NCBI GenBank assembly: GCA_000310025.1
Contig: FN649727.1
Span: 8,660,813-8,724,812, forward strand
Reading direction: 5' to 3'
Source: Ectocarpus siliculosus
Lineage: Eukaryota > Sar > Phaeophyceae > Ectocarpales > Ectocarpaceae
Length of the DNA: 64,000 bases
Positions 45,460 to 60,400 of this stretch are shown here, in pieces; the first letter of the stretch is position 1; each line of letters starts with the position of its first letter. The notes under the pieces were generated by a model. That model worked only from the letters and a program-made list of their open reading frames with translations, did no database searches and was not told the origin of the DNA. Both the position numbers and the translations under genes were made by a program.

Positions 45460-48400
45460 GCGTTTTTTTATGAGGGCGGATGAAAACGGGGAAGACATTG
45501 TATTTTTCCGAGCCTATCTTTGAGTGTATCATGTCGTGATCCCGACGGGGGTCCGTTGTCGCACAGCTGCGGCTCTTGACTAGACACTTCTATTTTCTTC
45601 TTCACATGGTATGTATTCACGAACGAGATGCCTCCATCTGAGTGAATGCCGTCAGTTTGGATCTTAATGCGCAATAGAGTGCGATCAGGCCGCCGGTCGT
45701 TTCTGTGGATGGTGGCTTTGCGATCCTCCGCAGCGCTGTCAAGCATGTATGCCTGCGTCATCGTTCACACCCCCACCACCACTTCTACCACCAAGGGCAA
45801 GCGGCATATGTGCATGTACATACAAACGTTTTGTCCGTCGTGGCGAACAAGTGCTGATGGCATACTGCGTTTTGCAGAGCTCCAAGTGCATTCGGTCAAG
45901 CCGGGGCTCGGCCCAACTGGTGAACGACCAAAGTGTTCTCCAGAAAGGACCCGACGCCTTCGCGAGCGTCACTATTACTTTTCAGAAGGCAGGGGCGTGG
46001 CAAGGGATGGATACTGATGGCGAACAAGTGAGTATGCCTTGCGGGCACCAAATAGTAGCTGTTCATCTTGACGACCCATTGGCACTACATAGTTTGTACG
46101 CTCTTCTGCTTGCGTTATGTCCAACTTTTCCCTGCCCCTGTCCGGGTGAACTCCATCTCTTTTTTATGCGTGGGGATACGAATGGCTTTGTGCCGTAAAC
46201 GTGCAAGTGATCGAACATCCACTAGCTGACGTTCAAAGGCTGACTTTCTCCGCCAACAAGGGAGTGCCAACACCAACTGATATCGGGAAGGAGAACTCTC
46301 CACGAGACTTTGCAACTCCACCCTTTTCGGCACTGGCGGCATCTTGGTTTTGGAACAATCGAGCTATGACAGTCGGCCTAGGGGAGGGGTAATCACCCAC
46401 TTCAAACAAATGAACTTCAGTTTGCAGAAGCGCATGCATACGAGATGTGATGTGTTTCATTCATACTACGGTCCCGCTTGGCGAGAGTTAAACCAAACGA
46501 TGAATTGGCGGAGGGAAACCCTGCAAGGACCCGCCGATCTAGTAGAGGATTCACAATGGGGGCTTCAATCACTGGCCTACTCAAGTGTACAGTTTCCTTC
46601 TTGTGAAGCGTTTAGACTCAATCCGCCCTTGTGTTGAAGGTTTGTATTTGGGTGACGTAGGCAAAATGTTTCACACCAAAGCCTGCTGGCCATTCCAACC
46701 TCAAGGAGAGAATTTACTGGTAGGTTTCTAGTTTATCTCACGAAAAAACCGCCTGTGGTGCGCCAATGTGCTCGGCACCACCGAGCGTGCCATTATCCGC
46801 CGTGAAAGCCTTGCTGCACCCCCTGACTCCGTTGCCGACCGCAGTCAGTCGAAGACCCGACGACTTTCCACCCCGGTAGTGTGAAAGAGCTATCGGTAGG
46901 AAGATCTGTGAAGCATTCCCGGGGAACGAGCACATACAGTGTGCAGGTGCGAAGAGGGCCTGTGCAAGAGTCTTACCATCTACATGCGCACGTTGAAAGT
47001 TGTTAGCATATGTTGAGCGGGTTGTGAATCAATGCGCCTTGTATGTCTGTATGCCCGTTTGTGCAACAATGACCCCTTCACTCCCTACTTCCTTTCGTTA
47101 TAGACAGGGCCTGCTCCCAGTCACCAGACCCTCACCAATATCTTGAGAGTTCACAAAATTTCGCACGAAATCAGGGATATCAACGCAACTTTCACCCGCA
47201 AGTGCACCCGAAGTCGGTTTGTTTTCCGCTCGGGAGTCCAGGAATTTGGATCTCAGTACCTTTGTATGAAGGGGGAGTTTCACCTGATTTTCGCTGTTGA
47301 TACGAACGATCTCCGACCCGCTTTCTACGGTGACCTGATGATGCATAGGGAAAAGCCTGCTCAAGGGCAGCAATGATGCAAGCCCTCAATGCTTTCGTTG
47401 GGGCTGATATGGGCGACGTGGACCGCTACCTTCTGAAACAGGGTTCCACAATGGTACGTGCGTGTCCAGCATGTGCTGTGTGGCGTTCGTTGGTACGGTA
47501 CGAGGAATCGGTGACATGGCTCGGGAGAATTCCGGTGCTCCAAGCAGAGAGTTTTGATCCGACAGCCAAGGAAATGGTCCCGCTTTGCAACCGATCGTGC
47601 AAATCCTCCGATGTCAACAGACAGCGGGTTAAGCTTGGTTATCCGAAACACGAAAGGTACGTCCGTATTGCCGGTTCCAGTTGCGATTGCTGCTGTAGAC
47701 ACCCACGGGTAAGAATACAGACTGACTGTGATCGAGCCAGTGTGGATCGAGTTTAGAGGTGCACGCACGTGGTGTCACCTACCGCTGTCAACACAACAAA
47801 ATCAACCACATGTCCCCCCTCTATGGTGATTGTCGCTCTTGGCCTCTTTCTGGCAGGTCTGCCACCGTGACGGGAAGGAGCTCCTGTCGTTCATTGAGCG
47901 CCTTGCAGGGACCACCCAGCTCAAGACACAAGCGGAGCAAGTGCAAACTGACCTCGACGATCTGCGTGAGGATACCTTGAGCCTCGAGGTCGATGTGCAA
48001 TCATCGGCACATGCCAGGAAAGGACTGCAGCCCCAGGTGGGACAATCGCCGCGAAGTGTGCTTGACGTACAGTTATGGTCCGCCGGCACTCGCTTCTTGT
48101 GAAGACGAACATAGGGTGACAGAGCATTGACATGTACTATTCCAGGTGAAATTTGGCCTTTTTCAAAATGTTTTTTGCATTGACCTGCGCTAGAGACAGA
48201 AGTTGTCCTGCTGCGAACACGTCATACGGCCACGCCTGTCGGAAACAGCCTCTGATGACTCCCGGTTCCCCCCTGCTGCAGTTTCTTCGTCTACTACGCT
48301 GAAATCAGCTTGCCAGGTGGTGAACCAGGTTGGAATCGGTTCTTCATTCTCCGTTAATATTTGTTTCTTCTTTCGAAGGCATTTCCAATCAGCGACAGTC

Positions 48401-51400
48401 GTTCGGAACCGTTTCGACACAACTGCCTTTACTGTCAGCCCGATCTCCAGAACATTGCACGAAACCGGCGGGTCGTTCATCTTGAGAAACCACACCTAAC
48501 CGGTTGTCAGCCAGTGAAATCACGTCGCAATGACTGCAGACGTGCAGACACTTCATGTCCCGCCTTTTGGTCGTAGGTGGAGGCCTTCGTCGCTCATCAG
48601 AACCAAGCCGCCGAGCTTCAAAAGGAGAAAACTGCCCTATGGCATAGGAAGTTGGCTTTGCTCAGGTAAAGTCCATCTGGCAAACGGGTAATCCAGTGCC
48701 ACTTTCATTGCCTATGCTATATCGCTGAAAATGTCGACCGTTTAGCGTGCGTCGAGCCGTCCCATGCTCATTTCGAATTGCTCTGATCTTCCCTACAAAA
48801 ATATTTGCACGTCTTGTGGGTGATTTCCGCTTCTTTGTGTATGTACTGTTTTCCTTCTCATAGACATGTTGATTGAGACACGGCCAATGTACTGCCAGCA
48901 TCAAGATAAACGTGACACACCGCGAGATCTGCCCTGCCTAACTCCTTCTCGCCAGGGTGCGCCTGGAGGAAATGGAATCTATTTTGGCCAAGAACAATTG
49001 CGAAGCCAACCAGCTACGGGAACAGATGAAGTCCAGCAAGTGAGTGGGCATGGGGAGGAGGACGCATGTGTCAGATGCCCTAGGCCTTGACATTGGTTAG
49101 CATCCGTAAGCGGAACATGCTAGCGCAACACCCTGTCGTCTGCTCTAACGTAGTCAACCGAACGAACGGGGGACGTACATACGTGTTTTGTGCTCGAACG
49201 GAATTTACGCGAGAAGCACGCTTGGAGCATTGATGTTGGCGCGAACCATTCGGCTCTTCCTTGACGCATGAGGGTATCGATTTGCGGTGATTGTGACGTG
49301 CAGGGCCAAGCATGAGTCCACTGAACGCAGGTTAGCTCGAGCGACACAGGCCGCGGAGAAAGCGCTAAAGTCCCAGAGCGGTGCCCGCGGGAAAGTGCAG
49401 AGGGCAAAGTCTGATCAAGCGGAGTTGGAGGCCCTTGCAAGCAAGACCCTAAAGAGCGCGAGGTACAACTTAGCGGAAGTCAGCCACATGTAATGGTCAC
49501 TGGTGTCAGGAAAGCTGCTCCCCCTCACCTGCGTGATCCGGTCCCATCGAGGAGCGCTCTAGCGATTCACCAGGAGGGGGCTTATGTCACCTGTCCATTC
49601 AGACGACAATATTCGATCTGGACGTATGTCCGCCGTACAATCACCGAGTATTTTCCCACGATCCCTAAACGTAGTTTCGTCGTACTTCCGGTTAAGGTTT
49701 TCTGTGAATTTGGCCTGCGACAGAATTAAGACTACTCTGTTTTTCTCGCATGGATGTCAGAACCAAGGGGAAGGCTCTGACGCGTGCTCGTAAGCAACTA
49801 GAGGAGGGCAACGTGGAGATCATTGCGCTGTCGGCGCAATCTTCCGAGCTCCATTTGGCCGTCAGTGGCATGCAGACCCGTATCGACGAGCTCGAGGTAA
49901 GGCCAGCACGGAATGTAAGCATATGAAGAATGCCTCTTTCTTTGTGGTACGGGAAGCAATACCCACAGAGTACCACAATCCGCTTGAGTATGACCACGGA
50001 AAGGGTTGAAGGAATGTTCACGACCGTGGGGGTCAACGGCGATAGCTACCAAACTCGAGGTTCGACCGTCATTGACACACGCCCATCTTCGGCTCCATAT
50101 AAGCCAATTATTTAAATTGTAGCCAATTAAATATATTGTCAACTTCCCCCTTCGAACAACATGGATGATGTATAGACGGTCATCGATTCGCGCACAACAG
50201 GCTTCTCGTGAAATTATTGCACAACGTAAGCGAACCCTGTCTGCTTAACCATCTTCTGCTGCTGCCGGTGGCGCAGCCGAACAAGTCCGCACGGAGCCGG
50301 TCGTGCTATGAGACATTTTTGGGCCATCAGAATTAGGGTACGGTGTGTTGTTCTGCGGCCAGAGCTTAGCGAAACTTCTCCTTGCCCGTACCCATTCGAA
50401 AAGAGGTCACCGGAGCTGAATGTACCGGGGGGAGAAGGATTCGACGAGCGCGAGGAGCTCGTGCGGGAGCTGAGTTCTCTGGAGGAAGATCTGTTGCCGG
50501 AACTGGAGAAATGCATCGCAGAGAGGAAGCGAACTCTCTCGCAGGCCGGCACGCTGTTGGACAATCTCGTCTCAGACGCGAGTGCTGCTCGCGTGGAAAT
50601 GGAGAAAAGGGACGGGGTTGCTGCGTCGTCGAAAAACAAACTGCAGGATCTGCGACGGAGAATTGCGGAGGTAGGGGATACGGGAAGAAAAGGGGCGGTG
50701 AGGCCAGGGAGGTTCGTGCTTTGGGCTAATATCGGTCGTGTTGCAAGTGCGTTTGAGGGTAAGCAACAGGACGGAGGGGTGCCGATAGGGCAACTGTCGA
50801 CAGATCAACGTGGACCTTGCTCTACATGTTCTTCCCGAAACCGCTCTTAGAGAAATTTCACCAGTAGGTTCACCGGCGGGTGTTTTACTGCCTTGGGGCA
50901 GCGTCGTGTGTTTCTCGCTTCAGCGGACCGTGCGCGCAAACGATCAAAGCGTGCTCTGTGACCAGCGAAGCCTTTTCCGCCGCTGAATATGCATGACTCG
51001 GATGTCGCCCTCACTTGGCTCTCGGAACAGATGGACACGGAATCGGCCAAGCTACGCGCTCACTGCACGTCACAGCAAGCTCTCATCGGACACTTGGAAG
51101 CTCGTCGTGGGAGTCGAGATTCCGCGGACACCGACACGCGCAGCCCACCCGCGAAAAGCTCGAGCTCATCGACGAAGCGCCAAGGTGGCGCCGTCGGAAG
51201 GCAGTCTGCGCCTGACGCCCACGGGCGGGTCGGCGCGTTGCGGTCGTTGGTGGAGAAGCTTCGGAAAGGCGGGGTAGGCGCGCACGGAATGCTCGCGGAC
51301 CTACTCCTCCTTCGTCGGTCGTGTGACGAGGCGGCGGTGGCCGCCGTTCTCGGATCAGCCCTGCGCAACACCGTAGTGGTGCAGACACGCAAGGACGGGG

Positions 51401-54400
51401 CGCGGGTTGTGGCGGCGGTCAGGGCGGCCGGAATCAACGTGCAAGTCCGGTGCGATGTGCTCGACGAGATGAGAAATGGGAATGCTTCGGCGTCGGCTGG
51501 CAGAGGCCGCGGAGGAGGGCAAGGCTTGAGCCCCCTGTCGGAGTGTGTGACGACATCGGATCCCCGGCACTTTCCGGCGGTGGAAAAACACTTGCGGAGC
51601 TGGTAAGTTCGGAAGTTTTGCTTTCATCTTGTGGGCGTCGACAAGAGGTGAAAGGATGATTGCACATGTGCCTTGCCTTGGATGTCCAGCGAAAGGGCCT
51701 GACAGGAAATCTCTGAAGGCGATGCCCATATTCCTCCTCAGCACAAGAAATTTTGAGTGATGTTTCAACTCGTGCGTCGTCGCGCGGTGTGAGGTATCTC
51801 GACAAGGTGCGGTATCAGGCAAAAAAATCCTGGCGTGGCTTGATGAATCTACCCCTTTCTTGCCCCTCTCACGAGGTTCCTCGAAGATTTTCCGTCGCGG
51901 TGCATCAAATTTTCCGTCCCTTCTTCGCAGGTTGCTCGCAGAGACTCGTCAAGTGGCCTGGGGTGCGAGGAGAGCGCCATCGAAATCAAGCGCTGCCAAC
52001 ATTGTGACCTCGTCAGGTGAGCGGAAGTGCGCCGTCGAATACGACTGATGTCGTTTTCCCGTGACACTCCATGTACAAGGTATGTTTTGATCCGCGGACC
52101 TTCGTCCACCTTGATTGAAGGACGACAACAATGATGCCCTACCGCACGTCGGAATTGGCATGTATCCACCACCACGATAGTGACACCTCCTTGCATGGCA
52201 GCCGTTCGGAAGCTCTGCGTGGCCAATGATTAGGTTCACCACGCACACACATGCGCACCATCCCGTAGGTGAGCTGTTCTATGCCAGTGGCGAGGTGGCC
52301 GTGAAGGCACCTCATACGTCAACGTCATCGTACACACCGCGCCTCGGTGTACTCCGGGGCGGCCAAATCCAACCCCAACCACAACAACAACAACAAGGCG
52401 TTGGGTGTCATGGCCCGATCCAGCAGCAAGCGGGTACCGAGGACAGCGCGCACGAGGTTGAGGTTCGATTGAAGAGAGCGCTGGAGTCCCTGTCAGGGGC
52501 CGAGACGAGGGCGGCTGAACTGGCTCGCGAGACAGCCCAGGCCCGGTTCGACTGCGAAGACGCTCAAGCTCGTCATGCCTCAGCGCAAAACTCGGTATGG
52601 CAGCATTCTTGGTGCCTAAATTTGGACGGATCCAGACGGCCCTTGCTAGATTTGTTTGCGTTGTTTCAAGGACGGCGTTGCACCTTCCACCTTCGTGGAG
52701 CGATCGATTGTCAGATGTACCTCCTCCGTGGGTATTGGTCAACACAGTCAACTCCGTGGGTACTCGGCGAAAGATGACAGATCTATGCACGCCGTGTGTT
52801 ATCGGTGTGTATTGCGCGCCTGTTGTTCCCGTTGCACCATGTACGATCCGCTTGTTGCCAATTTGACTGTACCAACAACGTTGGTGCGATGACGGCGGCA
52901 GGCAAAGGAGTGCCTACAGAAGGTGCTAGGGGCAGGCCAAAAGGTTTCGGCACAGCGCCGCCTGCTCGTTTCGGGAAGCAACAGCTGTACCGCAGAGGAC
53001 CCCGAAGAGATCCAGCTGGAAAAACTTCGTCAGCGGTAAGCAGGTTCCGGTCCAAGGGGGGAGGGGACGAAGCAGGTAGTCTTTTCTAGTCCTTCCGACA
53101 AAGACACGAAAAAATCAACGTATTTCTGCGAAGGCGTAGGGCTACCTACCAGGATCATGTTTCCGTGTTTGACGGGAGTGTCGTGGTCATAAAGAACAAG
53201 ATCGAGGCACTTCGAAGGGTTCCCAGCGATCATGAATTTTCGCTCTTCTTTACCCCACACGCGTAGCTCTACATTGCGTTCGATGTATTGTCCCCCACAG
53301 GAGGGAAATCATCCTTGGCGAGCTGGCGGAGACGAAGGAGGGTGATTCCGGTTCGCAAAGAAGGGTGGAGCGCATCAACGTCGACACTCGGGCCGCAGTC
53401 ACCCTCGAGCTTCGGAACCTCAGGGCCAAAGCTGACACCGAAAGCGGGCGTCGCGAAGAGGTAAACAATGCAGTTGCGTGTTTCAACGATTTTCAACGGA
53501 AGGTATTCACCCTCGGTACGAAGTGTTTTCCAGGCCCTGGTCGAGGCCTCTCAACCCTGGCTTGGTACCATCGCTATCTACCAAACGTACAAATACATTA
53601 TATTGTAAGGGAATGGTACATCTTGTCGGTTACGCATTTCTCGAATGCCATCCACTTCGATGAGGGCCAGACTCACTCGCCTCCGCTTTCGCGGGGCATG
53701 CTTCAAGGTTCAATAGACCATTCGTTTAGTCCCTTTGAATTCAATACGGTTTCTGGACGTAGTGCATGGATGGTGTTGTTTACCCCGATGATTCAAGCGG
53801 GCGAACTTACCTTCCACCCCTTGTTTGATTGCTCAGGTGGGAGTGAAGTTACGCGTCTTGACGAAACGCGGGAAGGCTAGGCGGGATCGTGTGGAGACCA
53901 TTACGGAAGAGAAAAAGTCCTTGGAAGCGCAGCACCAGTCAAGCAAGGTGACCACCAGGCGAAACGTTCCCGTACCCCACCGAGGATCGACGGAACATTC
54001 TCAGTCATGGACCTAACTCACAGGCTTTCAGATCATCTGCGTTTGGCTAGGAGGGAGGGCTCTGAGGAGTTTCTTGGTGAACCTAAGGTAGCCATCTGTA
54101 AGTCTCACTCAACACCCTACCTCTTGCAGGAATTCCCGTCGCTAGCAAACGACCTTGCGTGTAAACAAACTAGTTTTACCCCTTGTCGAATAAGATGTTG
54201 GTGTTCGGCCAAGACGGTTTTCGCGACACTGTCAGATACAACTCTTCTGAGGGGCTAGCATTCAACCGGGGTCGTTTGCGTCCAATATCACAGGCCGAGA
54301 AAGTTCTTCTCAACGAGAAGATAGCCAACCTGATTTCAGCGCTCGAAGTTACGAAATCAGCCTATCAAGGCAAGCGCGAGGCTGCGCGGGAGGCCGAGGG

Positions 54401-57400
54401 GTCTGCGAGGAAAGCAAAGCGCGAGCTCTCTTCCTTTGAGGCAACCCGGTTGGTGTTTCTGAACCGCACTTGCCAGCTGCATGCTGTTGGACCACTTTGA
54501 CAACGATGAAGATAAATTGTTGATGTTCTGGTATGTGTAACGGAGCTGTTGGAGTCGACAGGCTGTCGTCCCTCTCATGCACTTCGACAATTACCTTTCC
54601 CATCCGTTTCGGCGAGCGTTCAAAGCCGATGATACAGCTATCGGCCGTTGCATCACACATTTCTCCCCATCTCCTTGTGGCAATGTTTGCACTTCGCTAC
54701 TCTGTCTCCCTGCTTCTTTACCTCTGTTTGGACGTTTCTCTTTGTCCCTGTCTCCCTCCCGCTTGCCCAATCTTCGTGGTAAAGAATGGATCTGTCAATG
54801 AGGCAGGAGGCACTGACTGAAGACCGCCACAAGGCACGAGTAGATGCATCCCATCTAGTACGGTATCTTGCTGAGGCCACGCGCACTGCTGCCTATGCTG
54901 ATGGTCCTTCGTCGAGAGACGGGCTAGATGACGAAGCTGACGAAGCTGAAGGTGATTTTTTGTCCATGTCTTCTCTTTCTGCTGCTACATGTACGCTACT
55001 CCTGTGAACTATATGCCCAGTGGGTTCTTCGATCAAATTAACAGTTAAAATTAACGGTCTTCCAACCCCGCAATGTGGCGTGGTTACGAGCTATTCTTTA
55101 AGATTTTGATATGTATCTTTGCGTATCTGCATGATCCCCGCGTGCAAGCCAAATATATCCACCTCATGACGAACACACCCCTCAAGTACCGCATCTTGAC
55201 CTGTTTTCGTGTTTCAGAAGACGTCCACGACTCCGCTATGGCGACAGCAGAAGGAGGAACAAGACTATCTCGCGAACTAGAAACTTTCATCTTCTTTCAA
55301 AACAGCAACTCGCCAAGGCCCACCGATGGTGAAGGTGACGACGACAAAGGGCGCGGCGGGGCCCCTCCTAATAGGAAAGGAGGGCGCCGAGAGCGGAGCA
55401 AGTCTCCTGAGATGCGGATTACGGCCGACCGGGAGGAGGACGAGGCCAGCGTGGCGGCGTTTGTGGACGTCTTGAAGGAAGCCACTGGTGGAAGCGGAGG
55501 AGGGAAAAGCAGAGGAAGAGGATACAAAGATTTCGTGGGGGACACAGAGTAAGTTGGAATAGTGGATCTACAGACAACGATGTACAGTGATATTTGTGTG
55601 AATCTTGGCAGTTCCCCGCCCTCGCTGCCCTGCTCTCACATCTCCCTCGTTGTAGCGCCTTTCATTCTGCTGTGACTCAGCCGTTGTAGAGTGCTTGTTT
55701 TGGTCTCGCGCGATATACAACCGCCGGAGGAAAACTATGACGTGTCACCGTGCGCGAGCGCTCCTCCGCAGTGCGCAGGCATTCCTCCGTAAAGTTTGGT
55801 CGTTCTTCCCTAACGCTTTGTTCTATCCGCGGTTGATGGGAAAGCTCCCGCTGGACCTTCCCAACCTGGTCACGGGCGTGTGTACACAGCTCGAAGACCA
55901 AAAGCTTGAGGAGGTAGTCTTCAAGCTTGCACGGTTGCTGGGGTGTGTTCCGCGATCAAATCGCAAAGTCTTTGGTTTTGTCGTGACTATACATTCAATC
56001 TGAACTATTGTATCTCTCCCGGTGCAGCATTGCGGAAGCATCGATCCGGCTGAAGGAGGCCGATTTGCAGAAGCACCGCGAGGCTATCGATATCACCGCC
56101 GTCACTCGCGCAGTCAGGTGATGAGGATGATGATGGTTATGACGTTGGCCATCGATGGACTGATGCCATGTAAGACAGCCGTGGTTTGTGCGGTGGGGAA
56201 CGGTCGGGTGATGACGTTGATGCTGTTGATGCTGGTGCTGCTGCTGGTGCTGGTGCTGCTGCTGTTGTTGTTGTTGTTGTTTTTGTTGTTGTTATTGTTG
56301 TTGTTTTTGGTAATGTTTACTTTGTCAAGTGGAAACGGCATGCGACTCTCAAGAGCCGTCGCTCATCTCGGGCGTCGGTTCACAATGACTGATGAGGATG
56401 CTCTCTACTCCGGTCGTCCAATCAAACAACAACATTTTCTTTCACGATCCATGTCAGTTATGCAATGATGGTTGGTCGAGAGAACCTTCCCAAATTTCAT
56501 TCCTCAGAGTTTACAACTGCAAGAAAGGACTGTGATTCAACGAGTCAACGGTCCGGTAAACGTGGCGATGCAACCCTGTCAGCGGGTTTTAGCACGTGCT
56601 GAGCGTCGGCTGCTTGAATAGATCAAATGCCATGACAATAATTGTGTTGTATGTTGTCGCGATTGTAGCCGTGAAACGTCTGGCCCACATAATGTTCCTT
56701 GATATGTAGTGAGGTTGGCCAGTCATGAACAGCCGGATCTACGTGAAGTGGAGTCCTTATCATCGTTGGCATCTGATGGCTCTCTCAAGCTCATATATTG
56801 GCCGCTTTGGTATCCCCCGGTTCCTCTCTGGCACGCATTTGTTTTTGGCCAATTTTGCAACCCTACATAACTTAGTATGACGCATGAGAAACAACCACAT
56901 TGACAGCGCGAATCCGACAGCCGGAATATAACCAGCAACAACAAGCAACAGTGCCGAACCAATATATATTCCTGTCCTTGACGCCGTCTCCCCAAACAAG
57001 TTTGGATCGCGAGTCCGTGATCCTCGAGCGCAAGTTGGAGGCTGCCAAAGAGTCTGTGGTAGACCTCATGGACAAGAAAGAGGGGCTCGAGGCGACGCGG
57101 CATAGCACCTTGATCAAGTGCCTAGAGGAAGTCAACGAAGCCCTAGGGGGCATCTATCGGCGGCTTACTAGCGCCGAGGGTAAGGATATTGTCTCCTTGT
57201 CGGCGCATGCTTGCAAAAGGGCGGGAAATATGCATCTGTCGCGGAATGTGGCAACACGGTCGTTGGTAATCTGCCGAGCTGCGCTATTGTTTGGGGTCGG
57301 GTGACGTAGGCGGGCCTCGTCGTACATAACTGCAGTATGCCGCCGAAGCAGTCGAGCGTTAATTATCACTCAGCATAGCTTAAGCAACGCTTTGCTGTCT

Positions 57401-60400
57401 CCCGGCCCTATTCGTCACCGCCGCAGGCTCCTTGTCGAGTTGAATTGCGGCCTCGTGCACGGTTGATATCGATTTCGCGTACGTCAAAGCAGAATTCACA
57501 AAAGTATGCCTCTTTGCGTACTTCCGTACGTTATACTCCCTCACAACCACCACCATTCATAATCTGTGGCCATCGCCATTGACTCTCGGCGCGGCAGACC
57601 CGGGGAATATGTACAACAACTCCGTTGTTCACAGCAAGCGGTTCGGCAAGTTCGGGGTGCGGGGTGCCACGGGCGGGGACTGTTTCCTCCGATTCTCGCG
57701 AGAAAGGTACCGGTCTTTACAGATCGCACCAGTGATGGAATATTTCGATGCTTATCGCGCTCCTTGGTTAATCAGTTTCGCTGGTACGGCTTGCTGGCTC
57801 TTGTCGGTGTTGGCTTGCGGAAAGATAGACTGCCCTTCATCCTGAACTGGCTCGGTATCACTACGAGGTGCTCTTGGGGTCGTTCGAACCGCTACCTGCG
57901 GGTACTCTTGTAGGGTGCCTACAACACTGCACCTGAATATTCTGCCAATCTATGTCACCACCCTGGGCATCTCGTAATGAGTGAAACATTGTGGTCATCG
58001 CACTAATCATCCCATCGCCCTTCACACCATGATGTTGATGTCATATTCATTGATGAGGCCTCGGTGATAACGCGAACGAGCCATAATTCACTCCTTGGGT
58101 ACGGTACGGAAACACGCTGCCGCGCGTGCATCCATGTCGAACAACAAAGGAAAGGCCGAAACGTGCTGTACGTCACGGCAGTTTGGTTTCAACCGTTGGC
58201 AATGCCATCAACCCCTGCCCATTCACTTTCAGGGCGGACCATCCTCGTCGGGGATGTACTGATTATACGTAACATCCGCGTTCTTGACGTCGCCATCATC
58301 TCAATATTTTTCCTGCGTTCGCGCTTGAAAGGTCTCTGCTAGCGAGTGAAGGCCTGTCCGTGCAGGTAAAGCCTGAGGCAATGAGTCCATGGAGAGGGCC
58401 CGGGTCTCTCAGCGGTGGACAGGTGGCTCTCGTGGGGCTTGCGCTTAACCTCGCTACCCAGGCCGTGCGGCCAGCACCCCTGTACCTCATGGACGAGGTC
58501 AGAGCCGCTTGTGTGCGTTCGTTTGTTGGTGATAGTCGTGGTGGCCGCAGTACCTCTGAAATTGACCTCTGTAGTTGTTTTACCCGACATCGAGGGAAAA
58601 AGAGAATGAACCCATGTGAAAACGCCTCTACTTGTAGGTGCGCTAGGGTGAACAATCGATTCTTCCCTCGTGTACAAGTACGAATGAGTGAGTGAGTTTT
58701 CGGCAATGAGTACCGCATTCGAATTCAAATGGGTCAGATTTGAGACACCCTCAACGAGCGGAAGAAGAGATCTATTTCTTATCCGAGGCATGCGAACCCA
58801 CCATGGATCCCTTAAGCGAGACAAACTCTGGCTTGATACCAAGCGTAAAGTACCCTGAGATTGACTTTCCATCCGCATGATTGAAATGCTTCTAATGAAT
58901 ATTTAGAAACGATGTACATCGCAAATAGTGATCGGAGCGAGGCACTACGCACTGCGTGAGAATACACAGCGAATAAGCGTATGCACTGTGTGGGAAATGA
59001 ATACACCGAACTGTATCTGAATTAATGTTTGCAGTGATCATCCGTTCATTTGTGCCATTGACGAAATGAAATACTCTGTATGAAAAATCCTGTGTGTTGT
59101 CGGAGTGACCATCGTCCAAAGGTGGCGCGAGGAATTCGCGACATTGTGCCGCATTTCAGCTTTTATTTCAGTATATACGGTCCACGGCAGTCAACGGCCC
59201 AGCGCACTGAACGATCCTGAAATGATTTTTTCTCCCTTTGAACAAGATGGAATCTCTCCGAAGTGTGTTGTGTTTCGAATGGACTCCTTCACACGAGTGC
59301 ATCTGGAGAGAATGTGCATCATTGCCAATGATCCTTTAGCTGTTGATTCTCCCGTCGCACACCAGTGAGTGTCGGCAATGACCAGCGCCACATTCAACTC
59401 GAAGTAAACGAGTTTGATACAACCTTGGCCTCAACGAGCAGACAAGGTACAGTTCGTGTCCAAGGCATGAAGGTAGAATGAGTTTCTAGGCCACAGAAAT
59501 CGACCAATAGTCAAACCAACGGACTCTCGTCATGCCGCTTGCATATTTTAGGGTGCACCATCAAACCGTGAATAACAAGACGTTAATGACAAGAGTGGGA
59601 GTTAATAATCAAAATCCCGTGGAAATCATCTTTCAAATCGCGAGACACGGCTTGAGAATCAACGTACGAATCTTGTGGGAGTGATGACAAAAACTTCTGT
59701 TTCCTTCAACTTTCTTTCAAAGTGAGTATCTGTTCTTTTCGTATCCGAGGCATGCGAACCCACCATGGATCCCTCAGATTTGAGAAGCTCTTACTATTCC
59801 CAGGAACGTCTTCGAACGGCGTACATAGGACATTAGTGATAGGAGCGAAGCACTACGCACTGCGTGAGAAGGGTCACGCGACACAGAGCGAATAAGGGAA
59901 TGCAATGTGTGGGAAATGAATACACCAAATATGTATCTAAATCAGTGTTTGAAGTGATCATCTATTCATCTCTGCCATTGGCAAAATGAAATATGATACG
60001 TTTCATAATATATATGTTGTCAGAGTGAACATCGTCCAAATGCGGCGCGAGGAACTCGCGAGGAATCCGCAACATTGTGCTGCATTTCATCATTTCCGTA
60101 TATGCAGTCTACCACGGTCGACCGCCAAGCCCACCCAACGATCCTGACATCATATATTTCCCCTTCAAAAGAGATGGAATCTCTCCAAAGCGTTTTCAGA
60201 ATGGATACGTTTCAACTATGTGAATCTGGAAATAATTTCATCTGTATTGATTGTGTCAGTGACGTCTAATGAGCCCATGACCATCGATTCTTCCGTCGCA
60301 CGCAAGTGAGTGTCGGCAATGAGCAGCGCCATTCAACCAAAATGTGAACAACGCCACTAAACTCAAATTGGACGGGTTTGAGACACTTTAGCTTCAACAA

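Noticed and set aside
57880-57905. TTCGAACC sequence resembling a Pol III B box
   Set aside because: The consensus fails at the last position and there is no A box or T-run at suitable spacing.
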